DNA of 64,000 bases from Oscillospiraceae bacterium (GCA_012520915.1 JAAYNJ010000024.1:112072-176071), one strand, 5' to 3'; positions 8,714-18,134 are shown, numbered from the stretch's first letter. Notes: generated from the sequence alone by a model not told the origin. Numbers and translations are program-made.

Positions 8714-9682
8714 ATGCAAAATGTATTGAATGCAATGATGACACCGAGCTTCGGCTATGCCATACTTCGAATGACCACCCCGATTCTCTTTGCCACGTTG
8801 GCAGCAGTAATAGCATCAAAAGCCGGCGTTTCCAATATCGGTATTGAAGGCATTATGATGTTTTCAGCGCTTGCCGGAGTTATTTTCAGCGGCATGACTA
8901 AAAGCTGGGTTGTAGGTTTGCTGTCTGCGTTGGTTGTCGGCGTTTTCTTGGGTCTGATGATTGGTTTCTTTGCATTGAAGTTAAATACCGACATAGTATT
9001 GGCTGGTATCGCAGTAAATACACTTGGGGGTGGGGGAACCATATTCTTTCTCTTTCTCGCTTCCGGAGACAGAGGCGCATCAAACAGCATAACCAGTGAG
9101 ATTGTTCCGAAAATTAATATTCCCCTTATAAAAGATATTCCTATATTAGGCGAGGTTTTGTCAGGACATAGCGGATTAACATATTTTGCATTTGTCTGTG
9201 TTATCCTGGTTTATGTACTGCTCTACAAGACGCCTCTTGGACTTAAAATGAGGGCAGTAGGGGAGAACAGAGATGCTGCCGATTCCGTCGGTGTGAGTGT
9301 AAATAAAATAAGCTATATTGCACTTGCACTATCAGGTCTTCTTGCCGGACTCGCCGGAGCTTTCATGTCCATGGGATATATGAAGGGATTTACCGTCAAC
9401 ATGGCCGCGGGAAGAGGCTTTATCGGTCTTGCAGCCCAGGCAATGGGTCAGGGCGAGCCGATAGGCGGAATGCTCGCCTCACTCCTCTTCGGATTCGCAA
9501 ACGCAATTGCAATCAACCTCCAGGGCGCTATAAGCCTCTCACCTCAAATCATCCAATCATTCCCATATATTCTGGTGATAGTTAGCTTGGTATTCTATTC
9601 GTTATCTACAAGAAACCGGCTAAAAAGGATAAAAAGAGCGGCAATCGAGTCGGATAAAACTGAAGCAAAAGATAATAGCTGA
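8714..9682 (+). CDS. ABC transporter permease, nucleoside type (subunit 2)
   Basis: 322 residues, about eight transmembrane helices, second BPD_transp_2 permease (NupQ-like). The coupling segment GLKMRAVGENRDAADSVGV is present. GGAGG precedes the ATG and only two bases separate it from the first permease, so the two are translated together. The operon ends at a strong bidirectional terminator. Confidence 0.92.
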   Translation: MQNVLNAMMTPSFGYAILRMTTPILFATLAAVIASKAGVSNIGIEGIMMFSALAGVIFSGMTKSWVVGLLSALVVGVFLGLMIGFFALKLNTDIVLAGIAVNTLGGGGTIFFLFLASGDRGASNSITSEIVPKINIPLIKDIPILGEVLSGHSGLTYFAFVCVILVYVLLYKTPLGLKMRAVGENRDAADSVGVSVNKISYIALALSGLLAGLAGAFMSMGYMKGFTVNMAAGRGFIGLAAQAMGQGEPIGGMLASLLFGFANAIAINLQGAISLSPQIIQSFPYILVIVSLVFYSLSTRNRLKRIKRAAIESDKTEAKDNS

Positions 9683-9705
9683 TTGATTTAAAACTAATCT
9701 ATCAA

Positions 9706-9751
9706 AACTATAAATCCCCCGCCCGAATAATCGAGCGGGGGATTTATAGTT
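9706..9751. terminator. bidirectional terminator between convergent genes
   Basis: Seventeen-bp perfect stem (left arm 9706-9722, right arm 9735-9751) with a CCCCCGC core and A/T-rich flanks on both sides. It serves the permease gene (plus) and the second ADP-ribosylglycohydrolase-family gene (minus). Confidence 0.9.
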
Positions 9752-9762
9752 GCAATTTATTT

Positions 9763-11175
9763 TTAGATTATCTCGACATTTCCAGCCTTAATGATTGCCG
9801 ATACTGTTTCTTCAGCGAGGTCGTCATACCTTATCTTTTCCATTCCTCTGAGATAAGTTTCCATATATTCGCCAAACGGTTTCCAGAGTTTTTCATCGAT
9901 TATTTTCATTCCATGATATACTGCCGGAATATTTGCAACTTGAGCTGCGTTGCAGTCGACATCAAGACCGCACATTGCCGTTATCGAAACCAGTTTGTTA
10001 AAGTCGTTTTCACAGAAATAAAGTGCGATGACCTCTATTGCCGCATTGGGGTAGGCATGTATCCAACAATACTCTTTATATTTATCGTCGCAATCGATCC
10101 ATGCATCACGCCAATTTCCATATTTTTCACATGCTTTCCACGCATATTCGACAACATTGCGATATTCGGAATCCTTGGGCATCATATCAATTGCCATTCT
10201 GCAAATCTTTTTAAGATCGCTTTCAACAAAGCCCAAAGATACCATAACAGCATTAAAGACTTCTCCGAGAATTCCGTTATTTGCATGAGAAATTGTGGCA
10301 TCTCTCCATGCAAGTTCAGCAGCAAGTTCAGGATTTGCGGGGGCAACCATTCCACATACTCCGCCTCTCATCTGTGCGCCGATAAACTCGCTGAAAGGAT
10401 TTTTATATGTACCGCTCTCGGGTGGATAGATCCCATTTTTAATGTTGTTTAACGCAATAAGCTCAGCGGTATATCCGCTCGGTATTCTTGCAGCCCACAT
10501 CTCTGCAATGTCATCTGCCTTTACATCATTACCCGCCTTGATAAACTCTTCGAGAAATACCAATTCAAATGTCAGGTCATCGTTATACATCTCAGGCATC
10601 TTTGTATAGCCGTCTACCCAGCCGTACACGTTTTCTATGTTAATCGTATGATAACCTTCCAGCGGGGTTCCGACCGCGCCTGCACATACCTGAGCCATCC
10701 AGCCGGCATATATTCTGTCATACAGTTCTTCTCTGGATATTTTCAGCTTATCGTATTTCGGGAACTCTACGCTGTTTTTATACTGTTCAAAAGATTCATA
10801 TTGAGTATATGACCAATAGGGGTGTGAGGGGATTTTAGGGGCATTATGAAGAGCTCTGAACAGTCTGCATGTTATTCTATATAAACCTATTTCATTGTTT
10901 CTGGCAAGGTCGTAGAGTCCTTCCGCAAGGAGTTTCTCCGCTTCGGAAACATCATATCCCATATTGCCTTTATCCTGGACCATGTAAGCAAGATTAAACA
11001 GATTGGTCCTTGCTTCTTCATGAAGGCTATGCCAAAGTGCCTTCATTTTATCCAAGTCCCGGGCACCTTCATCTATAATTGCATCAAAAGGCACTCTTTT
11101 TGCTCTCTCAGGAAAAGGAATCATTTTTTCGACTATTTCTCTGGTGTATTCCCATGCTTTTTTGTATTCCTGCAT
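9763..11175 (-). CDS. ADP-ribosylglycohydrolase (ARH/DraG)-family protein, paralogue
   Basis: 470 residues, co-linear over its whole length with the protein encoded at 3286-4683, including the unusual ~140-residue N-terminal domain (shared NMGYDVSEAE, HPYWSYTQYESFEQY, PKYDK). ARH metal and active-site motifs are present: GAVGTPLEGY, YNDDLTFEL, SHANNGILGEVFNAVM and GLDVDCNAAQVA. A GGAGG site precedes the ATG. It faces the transporter operon on the opposite strand, so two related hydrolases bracket the transporter. That suggests two related substrates, or sequential steps on one imported molecule. Which N-glycosidic or ADP-ribosyl bond is cut is unknown. Confidence 0.85.
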   Translation of the reverse strand: MQEYKKAWEYTREIVEKMIPFPERAKRVPFDAIIDEGARDLDKMKALWHSLHEEARTNLFNLAYMVQDKGNMGYDVSEAEKLLAEGLYDLARNNEIGLYRITCRLFRALHNAPKIPSHPYWSYTQYESFEQYKNSVEFPKYDKLKISREELYDRIYAGWMAQVCAGAVGTPLEGYHTINIENVYGWVDGYTKMPEMYNDDLTFELVFLEEFIKAGNDVKADDIAEMWAARIPSGYTAELIALNNIKNGIYPPESGTYKNPFSEFIGAQMRGGVCGMVAPANPELAAELAWRDATISHANNGILGEVFNAVMVSLGFVESDLKKICRMAIDMMPKDSEYRNVVEYAWKACEKYGNWRDAWIDCDDKYKEYCWIHAYPNAAIEVIALYFCENDFNKLVSITAMCGLDVDCNAAQVANIPAVYHGMKIIDEKLWKPFGEYMETYLRGMEKIRYDDLAEETVSAIIKAGNVEII

Positions 11176-11247
11176 AAAAGACCTCCATAAAAATTTTTTA
11201 TATTAAATATATTTTAACATAGAGTTTTTACTTATCCAACTTATAAA

Positions 11248-11280
11248 CAGGCAACTGTTGTTTCATAAAACAGTTGCCTG
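11248..11280 (-). terminator. hairpin downstream of the nucleoside phosphorylase gene
   Basis: Twelve-bp perfect stem (CAGGCAACTGTT and its complement) with a nine-base loop, between the phosphorylase stop and the next minus-strand gene. The U-tract is weak (GTTTATAAG), so it may terminate inefficiently or stabilise the 3' end. Confidence 0.55.
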
Positions 11281-11365
11281 TAGCTTGTAGAAAAGGAAGT
11301 TACTATTTGTCCATAAACCTCTTTCATTTTCGGCAGGGAGGGTGTTAATTTAATTCAAATATACA

Positions 11366-12121
11366 TTATTTCAGTTTTTCGAACTCAATTTGATTCGTCA
11401 CATCGTGTTTTATGAGCAATTTTACTGCATCACAAGCTGTCATTATCGTTTCTTCCATCGACTTATAATTCATTATACCCCCGGCTCTGACACCCCTTAT
11501 TGATGAAATTACATAAAGTGCCGCACACTCCATTTCAGAACACGCTACATTTCCCTTAATCCATGCATTCCATCGATTTTTTAAATATTCCGAATTCGGC
11601 ATATTTTCCGGTTCGTGTTGTCCATAAAAAGAATCTTTTGACTGCGTTATTCCGACTAAATAATTCAGTCCTCTTCTCTTTGCAGCAAATTCAAGAGCCG
11701 CCGTTACATTTCGATCTGCAACTGCGGGATATTCTATCGGTATATACTGTATAGTAGTTCCTTCATCTCTAACTGCTGCGGAACAGATTACCCCGTCCAA
11801 TGACTCGTCAAACGATTCTTTACTCACCCTTCCCGCCGTTCCTATTCTTATAAAAGTATCAGCTCCAATTTTTATTAATTCCTCCAGAGCTATAGCGGTC
11901 GAAGGACATCCCATTCCCGTAGAGGTAACCGAGACCTTCTCACCCTCCAAATAGCCTGTCCATGTTTTGTGTTCTCTGTTATGAGCGACAACAACAGCAT
12001 CATCAAGAAATGACGCTATCAGGTCGGTTCTGAATGGATCTCCGGGTAAGAATACATATCTCCCTACATCGCCTGCCTTCATTCTAATATGATATTGCAA
12101 CCCATTCACGGTCAGTTCCAT
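11366..12121 (-). CDS. nucleoside phosphorylase-I family, uridine-phosphorylase-like
   Basis: 251 residues when started at the ATG at 12121, which has AAAGGAGG nine bases upstream; an eight-codon longer reading overlaps that site and is rejected. PNP/UDP family motifs: LPGDPFRTDLIA (phosphate-binding GDP-R), STGMGCPSTAIALEEL, IRIGTAGRV, and the late SEMECAALYV, whose Glu-Met-Glu binds the ribose. Such enzymes split nucleosides with phosphate into base and (deoxy)ribose-1-phosphate in the cytoplasm. The closest pattern is uridine phosphorylase, though purine or inosine activity cannot be excluded. It follows deoC by four bases, so the two form a salvage operon that would act on nucleosides taken up by the transporter. 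Confidence 0.85.
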   Translation of the reverse strand: MELTVNGLQYHIRMKAGDVGRYVFLPGDPFRTDLIASFLDDAVVVAHNREHKTWTGYLEGEKVSVTSTGMGCPSTAIALEELIKIGADTFIRIGTAGRVSKESFDESLDGVICSAAVRDEGTTIQYIPIEYPAVADRNVTAALEFAAKRRGLNYLVGITQSKDSFYGQHEPENMPNSEYLKNRWNAWIKGNVACSEMECAALYVISSIRGVRAGGIMNYKSMEETIMTACDAVKLLIKHDVTNQIEFEKLK

Positions 12122-12149
12122 TAATAAACCTCCTTTCAAAATCAAATCC

Positions 12150-12806
12150 CTACTTGACTTCGCTTCTAAGTATCTTTATAGCAGAGCTTGTTCCCAAACG
12201 TTCACATCCTAACTCTATATACTTAATCATATCTTCACGTGTGCGTATACCGCCGGATGCCTTTATTTTCAGTTCGGCTCTTATATTATTTCTAATCATT
12301 TCTACCGCTTCAAAGGTAGCCCCGTATTCTGCAAACCCTGTAGATGTTTTAATAAAGTCTGCATCGGAATCGGATACATATTTGCAGACTTCAACAAGCT
12401 CCTGTTCGGAAAGATTGCAGGTTTCAACAATAACCTTCAGAATTTTGCCGTTACATGCTTTCTTAACAGCATTTATTTCATCAGTTAGATCTTCATACTT
12501 TTTATCTTTTACAAAACACTGATTTATAACCATATCAATCTCATCTGCAGATTTTTTAATTGCATCCGCAGTCTCAAAAATCTTTGTTTCTTTAGAGGAA
12601 TATCCGTTCGGGAAACCGATAACTGTGCAAATATTTAGTTTGCTTCCAAATTTCTTTCTTGCTTCACCAACAAAGCACGGGGGAATACAAACGCTGGCTG
12701 TATTGAATTTTATAGCTTCTTCGCATAAATTAAAAATATCATCTCTTTTACAGGTTGTTTTTAATAATGTGTGATCAACATATCTCATAATTTCCAAAGC
12801 AGTCAT
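12150..12806 (-). CDS. deoC: deoxyribose-phosphate aldolase
   Basis: 218 residues, normal length for DeoC. It converts 2-deoxyribose-5-phosphate into glyceraldehyde-3-phosphate and acetaldehyde. Catalytic residues are in place: Asp91 in DEIDMVI, the Schiff-base Lys153 in DFIKTSTGF, and Lys182 in LKIKASGG. A GAGG site precedes the ATG. It is the first gene of a two-gene operon with the nucleoside phosphorylase; a phosphopentomutase, which would link the two reactions, is not in the window. Confidence 0.96.
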   Translation of the reverse strand: MTALEIMRYVDHTLLKTTCKRDDIFNLCEEAIKFNTASVCIPPCFVGEARKKFGSKLNICTVIGFPNGYSSKETKIFETADAIKKSADEIDMVINQCFVKDKKYEDLTDEINAVKKACNGKILKVIVETCNLSEQELVEVCKYVSDSDADFIKTSTGFAEYGATFEAVEMIRNNIRAELKIKASGGIRTREDMIKYIELGCERLGTSSAIKILRSEVK

Positions 12807-12954
12807 TAGCAGCCTCTTTTCTATATTCTATATTTACCATTAATAATTAATAATATCTAAAATATTAACATTTATAACTAATTAAATCCATTTTTATAGG
12901 TTTTAAAATCAAGTATTTTAAAAAAACAATATATTTCAGTATCAATTTTTCAAG

Positions 12955-12984
12955 TTGACAATTGTCGTTATCTTGTAGTATCAT
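12955..12984 (+). promoter_or_regulatory. promoter of the tRNA cluster
   Basis: TTGACA (12955-12960), 18-bp spacer, TATCAT (12979-12984), 18 bp before the first tRNA. The preceding intergenic DNA is very A/T-rich, which would strengthen it. Confidence 0.8.
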
Positions 12985-13002
12985 ATTCTTTGCATCCTAT
13001 TT

Positions 13003-13078
13003 GGGAGCATAGCTCAGCTGGGAGAGCACCTGCCTTACAAGCAGGGGGTCACAGGTTCAAGCCCTGTTGTTCCCACCA
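13003..13078 (+). tRNA. tRNA-Val (UAC)
   Basis: 76 nt cloverleaf with encoded CCA. The acceptor stem GGGAGCA pairs with TGTTCCC; the anticodon loop CTTACAA reads UAC. Confidence 0.96.
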
Positions 13079-13087
13079 TTATTTTTT

Positions 13088-13164
13088 GGCCCGGTAGTTC
13101 AGTTGGTTAGAACGCTAGCCTGTCACGCTAGAGGCCGTGGGTTCGAGTCCCATCCGGGTCGCCA
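13088..13164 (+). tRNA. tRNA-Asp (GUC)
   Basis: 77 nt with encoded CCA and discriminator G. The acceptor stem GGCCCGG pairs with CCGGGTC; the anticodon loop CTGTCAC reads GUC. Confidence 0.96.
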
Positions 13165-13168
13165 TTTT

Positions 13169-13244
<76 letters not shown>

Positions 13245-13276
13245 TGTACGGTCGCTTAATGCGACCGGCATGTTAA

Positions 13277-13352
13277 GCGGGTTTAGCTCATCTGGTAGAG
13301 CGCCACCTTGCCAAGGTGGAGGTAGCGAGTTCGAGCCTCGTAACCCGCTCCA
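13277..13352 (+). tRNA. tRNA-Gly (GCC)
   Basis: 76 nt with encoded CCA and discriminator T. The acceptor stem GCGGGTT pairs with AACCCGC; loop TTGCCAA gives anticodon GCC. Confidence 0.96.
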
Positions 13353-13359
13353 TTTATTT

Positions 13360-13434
13360 GGCGCCATAGCCAAGCGGTAAGGCAGAGGTCTGCAAAACCT
13401 CTATTCTCCGGTTCAAATCCGGATGGCGCCTCCA
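13360..13434 (+). tRNA. tRNA-Cys (GCA)
   Basis: 75 nt with encoded CCA. The acceptor stem GGCGCCA pairs with TGGCGCC; loop CTGCAAA gives anticodon GCA. Last gene of the cluster. Confidence 0.96.
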
Positions 13435-13436
13435 TT

Positions 13437-13480
13437 AAAAAGACTACAAGAATGATTTTTCTTGTAGTCTTTTGTTGTTT
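13437..13480 (+). terminator. terminator of the tRNA cluster
   Basis: Stem AAAAGACTACAAGAA / TTCTTGTAGTCTTTT with a short loop, then TTTTGTTGTTTTT. A classical intrinsic terminator right after tRNA-Cys. Confidence 0.92.
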
Positions 13481-13647
13481 TTATTGTGTATATCTTTCAT
13501 TTTTGTATTTGTATGATAAGATGTTTAAAATACAATTGATTAAAGAAATATTTTGGAAAATTAAAGCCAAATATATTATTGGATACTTTATTAAATTCAA
13601 AGGTGGGTATAGGCTACTTGGTTAGGCAAACCGATAGGGAAGTTATT

Positions 13648-14736
13648 ATGGGTAATGCGAGCGGAACTACCGTTAAAAACCGTGTTGAATTGTATGACTG
13701 GGTTAGAATAATTGCAACCCTCTTTGTAGTTATCGGTCATAGTTCATATTTGAATATCCAGACAACCTATGGTGCAGTCGGATATCGACTGCCGGCAGAA
13801 TTAGCTCCTGCATACGGCGGAACATTGCTGTCATTTTTCAGATTTTTGTCTGAGTGGGTTGATGGGTTTCAGATACCGCTTTTCTTTTTCTTATCCGGTG
13901 CTGTTCTTGGCCTTAAGTCCCTTATGAGTTTTGATAAATTTATCATATCAAAATTTAAAAGGTTGATAATACCGTACTATTTGGCGGGAGTTTTTTTCAT
14001 GTTCCCGATAAAAACTTTAGGAAGTTTTTATAATTTTGAAACTGTCCGCCTGGCTATTACAACTTTTTGGAACGGAGAAGAAAGCGGTCATCTTTGGTTT
14101 TTAATATCATTGTTCTGGTGCATGATAGCATTTGTAATTTTGGTGAAAATATTGCAACGGGCAAATGTAAACAGTACTTTTCTAATTTTGTTAATTTGTT
14201 ACATTGTTACTTTGATTTATGACTATATTCCGTTCGACTTTCTGAAAATGAAAGCCGGTCTTGGCTTTTTATTCTGGTTCGCTGCCGGTTATGTTTTTGA
14301 AGAATATAGGAAAAAACATAATTTTTTATACGCCCGTAGCGTATTAATTTGTGTTTTGCTCATAATATTCTATTCTTTTAATTCAAGATATTATTTGCTT
14401 GACGGTTTCTTTACGAATGCATTAGGCATCTTCTTTGCAATAGAGTTGTCAATAGTTCTATCGCCTTTATTTAGGTTCATTAATAGAAAGGCACACAAAC
14501 AATATACCTTTTTTATAAAAAGATTGTTTGATATCTATATATTCCATGATCCTTTGCAGTATATCGTATTGAGGGCATTCTTCGAAAATAACCTGCTTAC
14601 TTCGAATGTCGGATGCTATTTATATTTATTTATGAGAACCGTAGGGGTTATATCGGTTAGCATACTCATAGGGAGTATAATTGATGTTTTAAAAAGAGAA
14701 GTAAAGTCAAAGGTTAAAAGTGATACTAAAAGCTGA
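13648..14736 (+). CDS. acyltransferase-3-family integral membrane protein (copy 1)
   Basis: About 362 residues with roughly ten transmembrane helices. The N-terminal RVELYDWVRI...VVIGHSSYL is the conserved Arg...His signature of AT3-type membrane acyltransferases, which transfer acetyl or other acyl groups to sugars, peptidoglycan or lipids across the membrane. FFFLSGAVLG is the next family motif. The start is set at the ATG at 13648 (GGGAAG upstream) because the homologous gene at 18135 begins at the equivalent place; a longer reading would need a TTG. It is strongly similar to that second copy. The acceptor molecule is unknown. Confidence 0.85.
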   Translation: MGNASGTTVKNRVELYDWVRIIATLFVVIGHSSYLNIQTTYGAVGYRLPAELAPAYGGTLLSFFRFLSEWVDGFQIPLFFFLSGAVLGLKSLMSFDKFIISKFKRLIIPYYLAGVFFMFPIKTLGSFYNFETVRLAITTFWNGEESGHLWFLISLFWCMIAFVILVKILQRANVNSTFLILLICYIVTLIYDYIPFDFLKMKAGLGFLFWFAAGYVFEEYRKKHNFLYARSVLICVLLIIFYSFNSRYYLLDGFFTNALGIFFAIELSIVLSPLFRFINRKAHKQYTFFIKRLFDIYIFHDPLQYIVLRAFFENNLLTSNVGCYLYLFMRTVGVISVSILIGSIIDVLKREVKSKVKSDTKS

Positions 14737-14786
14737 ATTAAAAAATGTATTTCTCGTTAGATTGCTTGTAAGAGGAGAAAAATATC

Positions 14787-16136
14787 ATGAGTGTAGAACC
14801 AGTCAATTGTCCGTCTTGTGGTGCACCGCTTGATATAAACCTGAATGATGAATTTGTAAAGTGCAAATATTGTTTTAGTACCATACAGGTCCAAAAGCGA
14901 AATGTTAATTCCGATGGCACTACTACGCTGGCTGACAAGGCAACCGGTATGGTTGTTGGGACTGTAATATTACCCTTTGGCTACCAGGCTCATGCGATGT
15001 TGCAACCGGAAGTTTCCAGCTATAATTATCCCTTTGGTGTGAGTGTAACGGCACATAACGATAAGGGTACTGTTATCGCTTACTATATCGGTGAAGGTTA
15101 CACCGATCGTTCAAAGTGTCCTGCACTTGCCTCCGGGCCTTATTCACAAGGTTTGGAGCAGATTTCAAGAGTGCACTATAAGAGCTTTATGGATGTGAGA
15201 CAATATATACATAGCTATGTTGACATGTATGCCAAAGCCTCAAATGCAACATACCTTAAATGTGTTGAGGAACGGCAGATGCCGTTGTACGAGCCCTTCA
15301 ACGAAGACGAGGCGTTGCAGAACTACAGACGAAGGGTTGAGTTTGAAAAGCAACGCATCGGAAACCCCGGTATGGCAAAGGATACCGGTTTCTATCTGGA
15401 AGGACTGTGCCGAGTATATGATATGACCGTGAACGGTGTAGATCTCAGGCTTGCTATCTCCACGGTTCTTCAGGGATGGAAATATCAGCTCCCCGCTATG
15501 GTGGGCGGACTTGGCGGATTCGGGAATCTGTTTGGTAACCTGTTTTCCGGCAACACCCCTCAGGTACAGCAACCGCAGCCGGGTGCATTTAACGACATGC
15601 CGCCAAACTCCGTTATCGAATGGCAGTCGGAGGGCATTTTTACAATGCTCAGTCTTCCGCAGGAATTTGACCTTGCTTTTCAAGGTGCATATACCGATTT
15701 TTGTTCAACTTTCCGGCTCGATAATGGCATACGCGAGAAGATGTACAATATGCAGTCGCAGATATTGCAGGACATTTCCCGACATACACAGCAGCGTCTC
15801 GATGAGATGAATCGGCAATTTCAAACCTGGCAGCAGATGCATGCCACTCAGCAGGCTGCGTTCGATTCCTACAACAGGGCGTGGTGGAACAGAACAAACG
15901 CTTCCGATGCCGCAAGGCGTTCCGCCTATCAATCAAGAATGGCTGCGGAGAGCCGGATGTCCGACAGTTATTCCGAAGCCGTTAGGGGAGTAAATACTTA
16001 TTTGCGTCCGGACGGTACAGAAGTGGAAGTGTCGGTGGCGTATGACAGGGCGTATACCAACTATTCGGGAGACACTATGGGCTCCAAAAGCGCCTTTGAG
16101 CCGGGCGGAGACTGGACGGAAATGTTGAGAAAATAG
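14787..16136 (+). CDS. zinc-ribbon protein of unknown function
   Basis: 449 residues, family not recognised. The first 30 residues form a zinc ribbon (Cys8-x2-Cys11 and Cys26-x2-Cys29). Residues 50-250 are a globular region without known motifs. A Gly/Phe stretch (GGLGGFGNLFGNLF, about 245) precedes a Pro/Gln linker. Residues 310-400 are Gln/Arg/Ala-rich and predicted helical, possibly coiled coil (QQRLDEMNRQFQTWQQ). The C-terminus has a compact beta-like tail ending in FEPGGDWTEML. No signal peptide or membrane segment is seen, so a cytoplasmic location is likely. AGAGGAG precedes the ATG. It lies between two near-duplicate acyltransferase genes. Function cannot be assigned. Confidence 0.8.
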   Translation: MSVEPVNCPSCGAPLDINLNDEFVKCKYCFSTIQVQKRNVNSDGTTTLADKATGMVVGTVILPFGYQAHAMLQPEVSSYNYPFGVSVTAHNDKGTVIAYYIGEGYTDRSKCPALASGPYSQGLEQISRVHYKSFMDVRQYIHSYVDMYAKASNATYLKCVEERQMPLYEPFNEDEALQNYRRRVEFEKQRIGNPGMAKDTGFYLEGLCRVYDMTVNGVDLRLAISTVLQGWKYQLPAMVGGLGGFGNLFGNLFSGNTPQVQQPQPGAFNDMPPNSVIEWQSEGIFTMLSLPQEFDLAFQGAYTDFCSTFRLDNGIREKMYNMQSQILQDISRHTQQRLDEMNRQFQTWQQMHATQQAAFDSYNRAWWNRTNASDAARRSAYQSRMAAESRMSDSYSEAVRGVNTYLRPDGTEVEVSVAYDRAYTNYSGDTMGSKSAFEPGGDWTEMLRK

Positions 16137-16344
16137 CGAATTTCGTTGCTGAAGCTACCAGAACACACTCAGACGACTGCTTTTTATTCTTTTGAGACTG
16201 TAATATAAGAATATAATCATCGCATCTGTCTGCTTCAAAGTGTCCATTTAAAAGACTGCAATACTGAATTTTTCCAGTAGTATTTGTAAAAATACCAATA
16301 CTATATAATCTAAAAACGGACTTATATCACAGAAAGGGGAAACT

Positions 16345-17937
16345 GTGAAAAGACACAGTCGCAAAATATTAATTCTGATTTTGGCGGTAATTCTGTTCTC
16401 TATTTGCATCGGTATTTTGAACTTTAGAACCGGAGATATTGAATATGTTAATTCCGATGCGACCTGGCATACACTATTAACAATCAGAGCATATAAAGAA
16501 ACACCCGTTTCAGTCCATAAGTTTTTACCCATTGTATCGTTAGGAAAATTAACCGACAAACATATCTCTTGGGGAGGTGCCGTTCCTGATCAGTACGGAA
16601 ACCATTACTATACCTCCTTTTCTCCTACAGGGTACTTTTTACCATACTTATTTATGGAGGTATTTTCTCTCGAGGTTAACGAAACAAGTTTGTATATTTT
16701 CAACACTTTTTTGCTTGTAATTTCTTCCTGTTTATTGGCGATATTCCTGCTATCGTTATTTGATGAAAGCAGCCATAAATGGTTGATTTCATTTTTCGGA
16801 ACGGTAATTTATGTTCTCGAACCGGAAATATTGCACGGGATGGGACTGGTTTATTGGCATCATTCCGTAATGCAGGTAACTTTATTGTTACAGATATATT
16901 GTTATTGGAAATATAGAAAAGAAAACTCCAAAGGATTTAAATTTGCATTTTATATTCTATGTTTTATTAACCCATATATCGAATGGACCGGATATGTTGC
17001 AAATATAGGTTTTGCATTAAGCGAATTGGTAATGGGCAGAAAGAAAATGCTCTCCGCTTTTGCCGACGCAGTTAAAGTGGGGATACTGACTGTCATGAGT
17101 TTTACTGTATTTACATTGCACTTTTTGCTTAATATATCTCCCGAACGTTTTTTAACCGAGTTAAAACTCCGTTCCAAAGTCAGAAGCTTCGCCGCAAATA
17201 TATCTACAAGTTTGTTATTCAGGGGTTATCTGACCTCCTTTTGTTATACATGGATTTTATTATTTTCACTCTTGATATTGGCTACAGTTATTTATAAGGG
17301 CTTAGTCTGGAGAAAACAATCGGTTTTAATTAAAAACTTTTGGATTATATTTGTAGCCTCGTTTCCAATCCTTGAAAATTTCATCATGAAAGAACATGCC
17401 ATTTTGTATCCATATGACAGAATGAAACTCATATTTCCTGTTTGTCTCATTTGCTGTGATTTGATATATCTGATATTCAAAAAATCATCAAAGGCAGTTC
17501 TGAGGGTTGTAATATTCCTGACAGTAAGTCTGGCAGGGCTGTTAAATGTATATGCCTATAGAAGCTCGCCATCATATGTGTGGGACGCTCCCTATATGAA
17601 TCAAAATCGTGTGCTTGCAGATTATCTGAATACCAGTTATCCTGATGCGGTTTATTGCACTAATACAACAGTGCGGGGATATATAAACCTTACCTTCGGA
17701 AGGGGAGTTCATGAGACCGCATCATTGGATTCTATTATTCCAATTGCGCAGCGTAGTAACGTTGATAAAGTAGTTTACTTTGAGCATGATCCCGCAGTTG
17801 ACGTTCTTTATGTAAATTTCCCAACGGCATCTTATGGTGTTGAATGGCAGGCAATTGTTTACACAATCTCGGATGACAGTTATAGAATAATCCATGCGGA
17901 TAGTAATGGGAGAATACTGGATAAACAGTTTTCTTAA
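16345..17937 (+). CDS. polytopic membrane protein, possible GT-C glycosyltransferase
   Basis: 530 residues starting at a GTG preceded by AAAGGGGA. The N-terminal helix is followed by a large extracytoplasmic loop with acidic residues soon after TM1 (NSDATWH), then about ten more helices and a C-terminal extracytoplasmic domain of ~130 residues. This layout resembles GT-C membrane glycosyltransferases, whose catalytic Asp lies in the first external loop. No family was firmly recognised, so glycosyl transfer from a lipid-linked sugar is an inference. It lies between the zinc-ribbon gene and the second acyltransferase, consistent with a cell-surface glycan function. Confidence 0.7.
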   Translation: MKRHSRKILILILAVILFSICIGILNFRTGDIEYVNSDATWHTLLTIRAYKETPVSVHKFLPIVSLGKLTDKHISWGGAVPDQYGNHYYTSFSPTGYFLPYLFMEVFSLEVNETSLYIFNTFLLVISSCLLAIFLLSLFDESSHKWLISFFGTVIYVLEPEILHGMGLVYWHHSVMQVTLLLQIYCYWKYRKENSKGFKFAFYILCFINPYIEWTGYVANIGFALSELVMGRKKMLSAFADAVKVGILTVMSFTVFTLHFLLNISPERFLTELKLRSKVRSFAANISTSLLFRGYLTSFCYTWILLFSLLILATVIYKGLVWRKQSVLIKNFWIIFVASFPILENFIMKEHAILYPYDRMKLIFPVCLICCDLIYLIFKKSSKAVLRVVIFLTVSLAGLLNVYAYRSSPSYVWDAPYMNQNRVLADYLNTSYPDAVYCTNTTVRGYINLTFGRGVHETASLDSIIPIAQRSNVDKVVYFEHDPAVDVLYVNFPTASYGVEWQAIVYTISDDSYRIIHADSNGRILDKQFS

Positions 17938-18134
17938 GACGCTAACCGGAATATGCGCTTATAACAGCAATATATAGTAAATTCAATTATTCGGTGGTGC
18001 TATAGGTGGTCCAACGAATGCATGAGCAAATTAGTTATAGGTATATCCGGTTATTAAATACTCTGTAGTGTTAGAATTAAATAATATAATTCAAGACTGA
18101 TTGCTAAAAAGGTAACCGGAGTTAGGTTAGTGCC

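Noticed and set aside
9913..10452. 179-codon open frame on the plus strand
   Set aside because: Antisense to the second ARH-family gene, which has clear motifs and a ribosome site; no family features in the antisense product.
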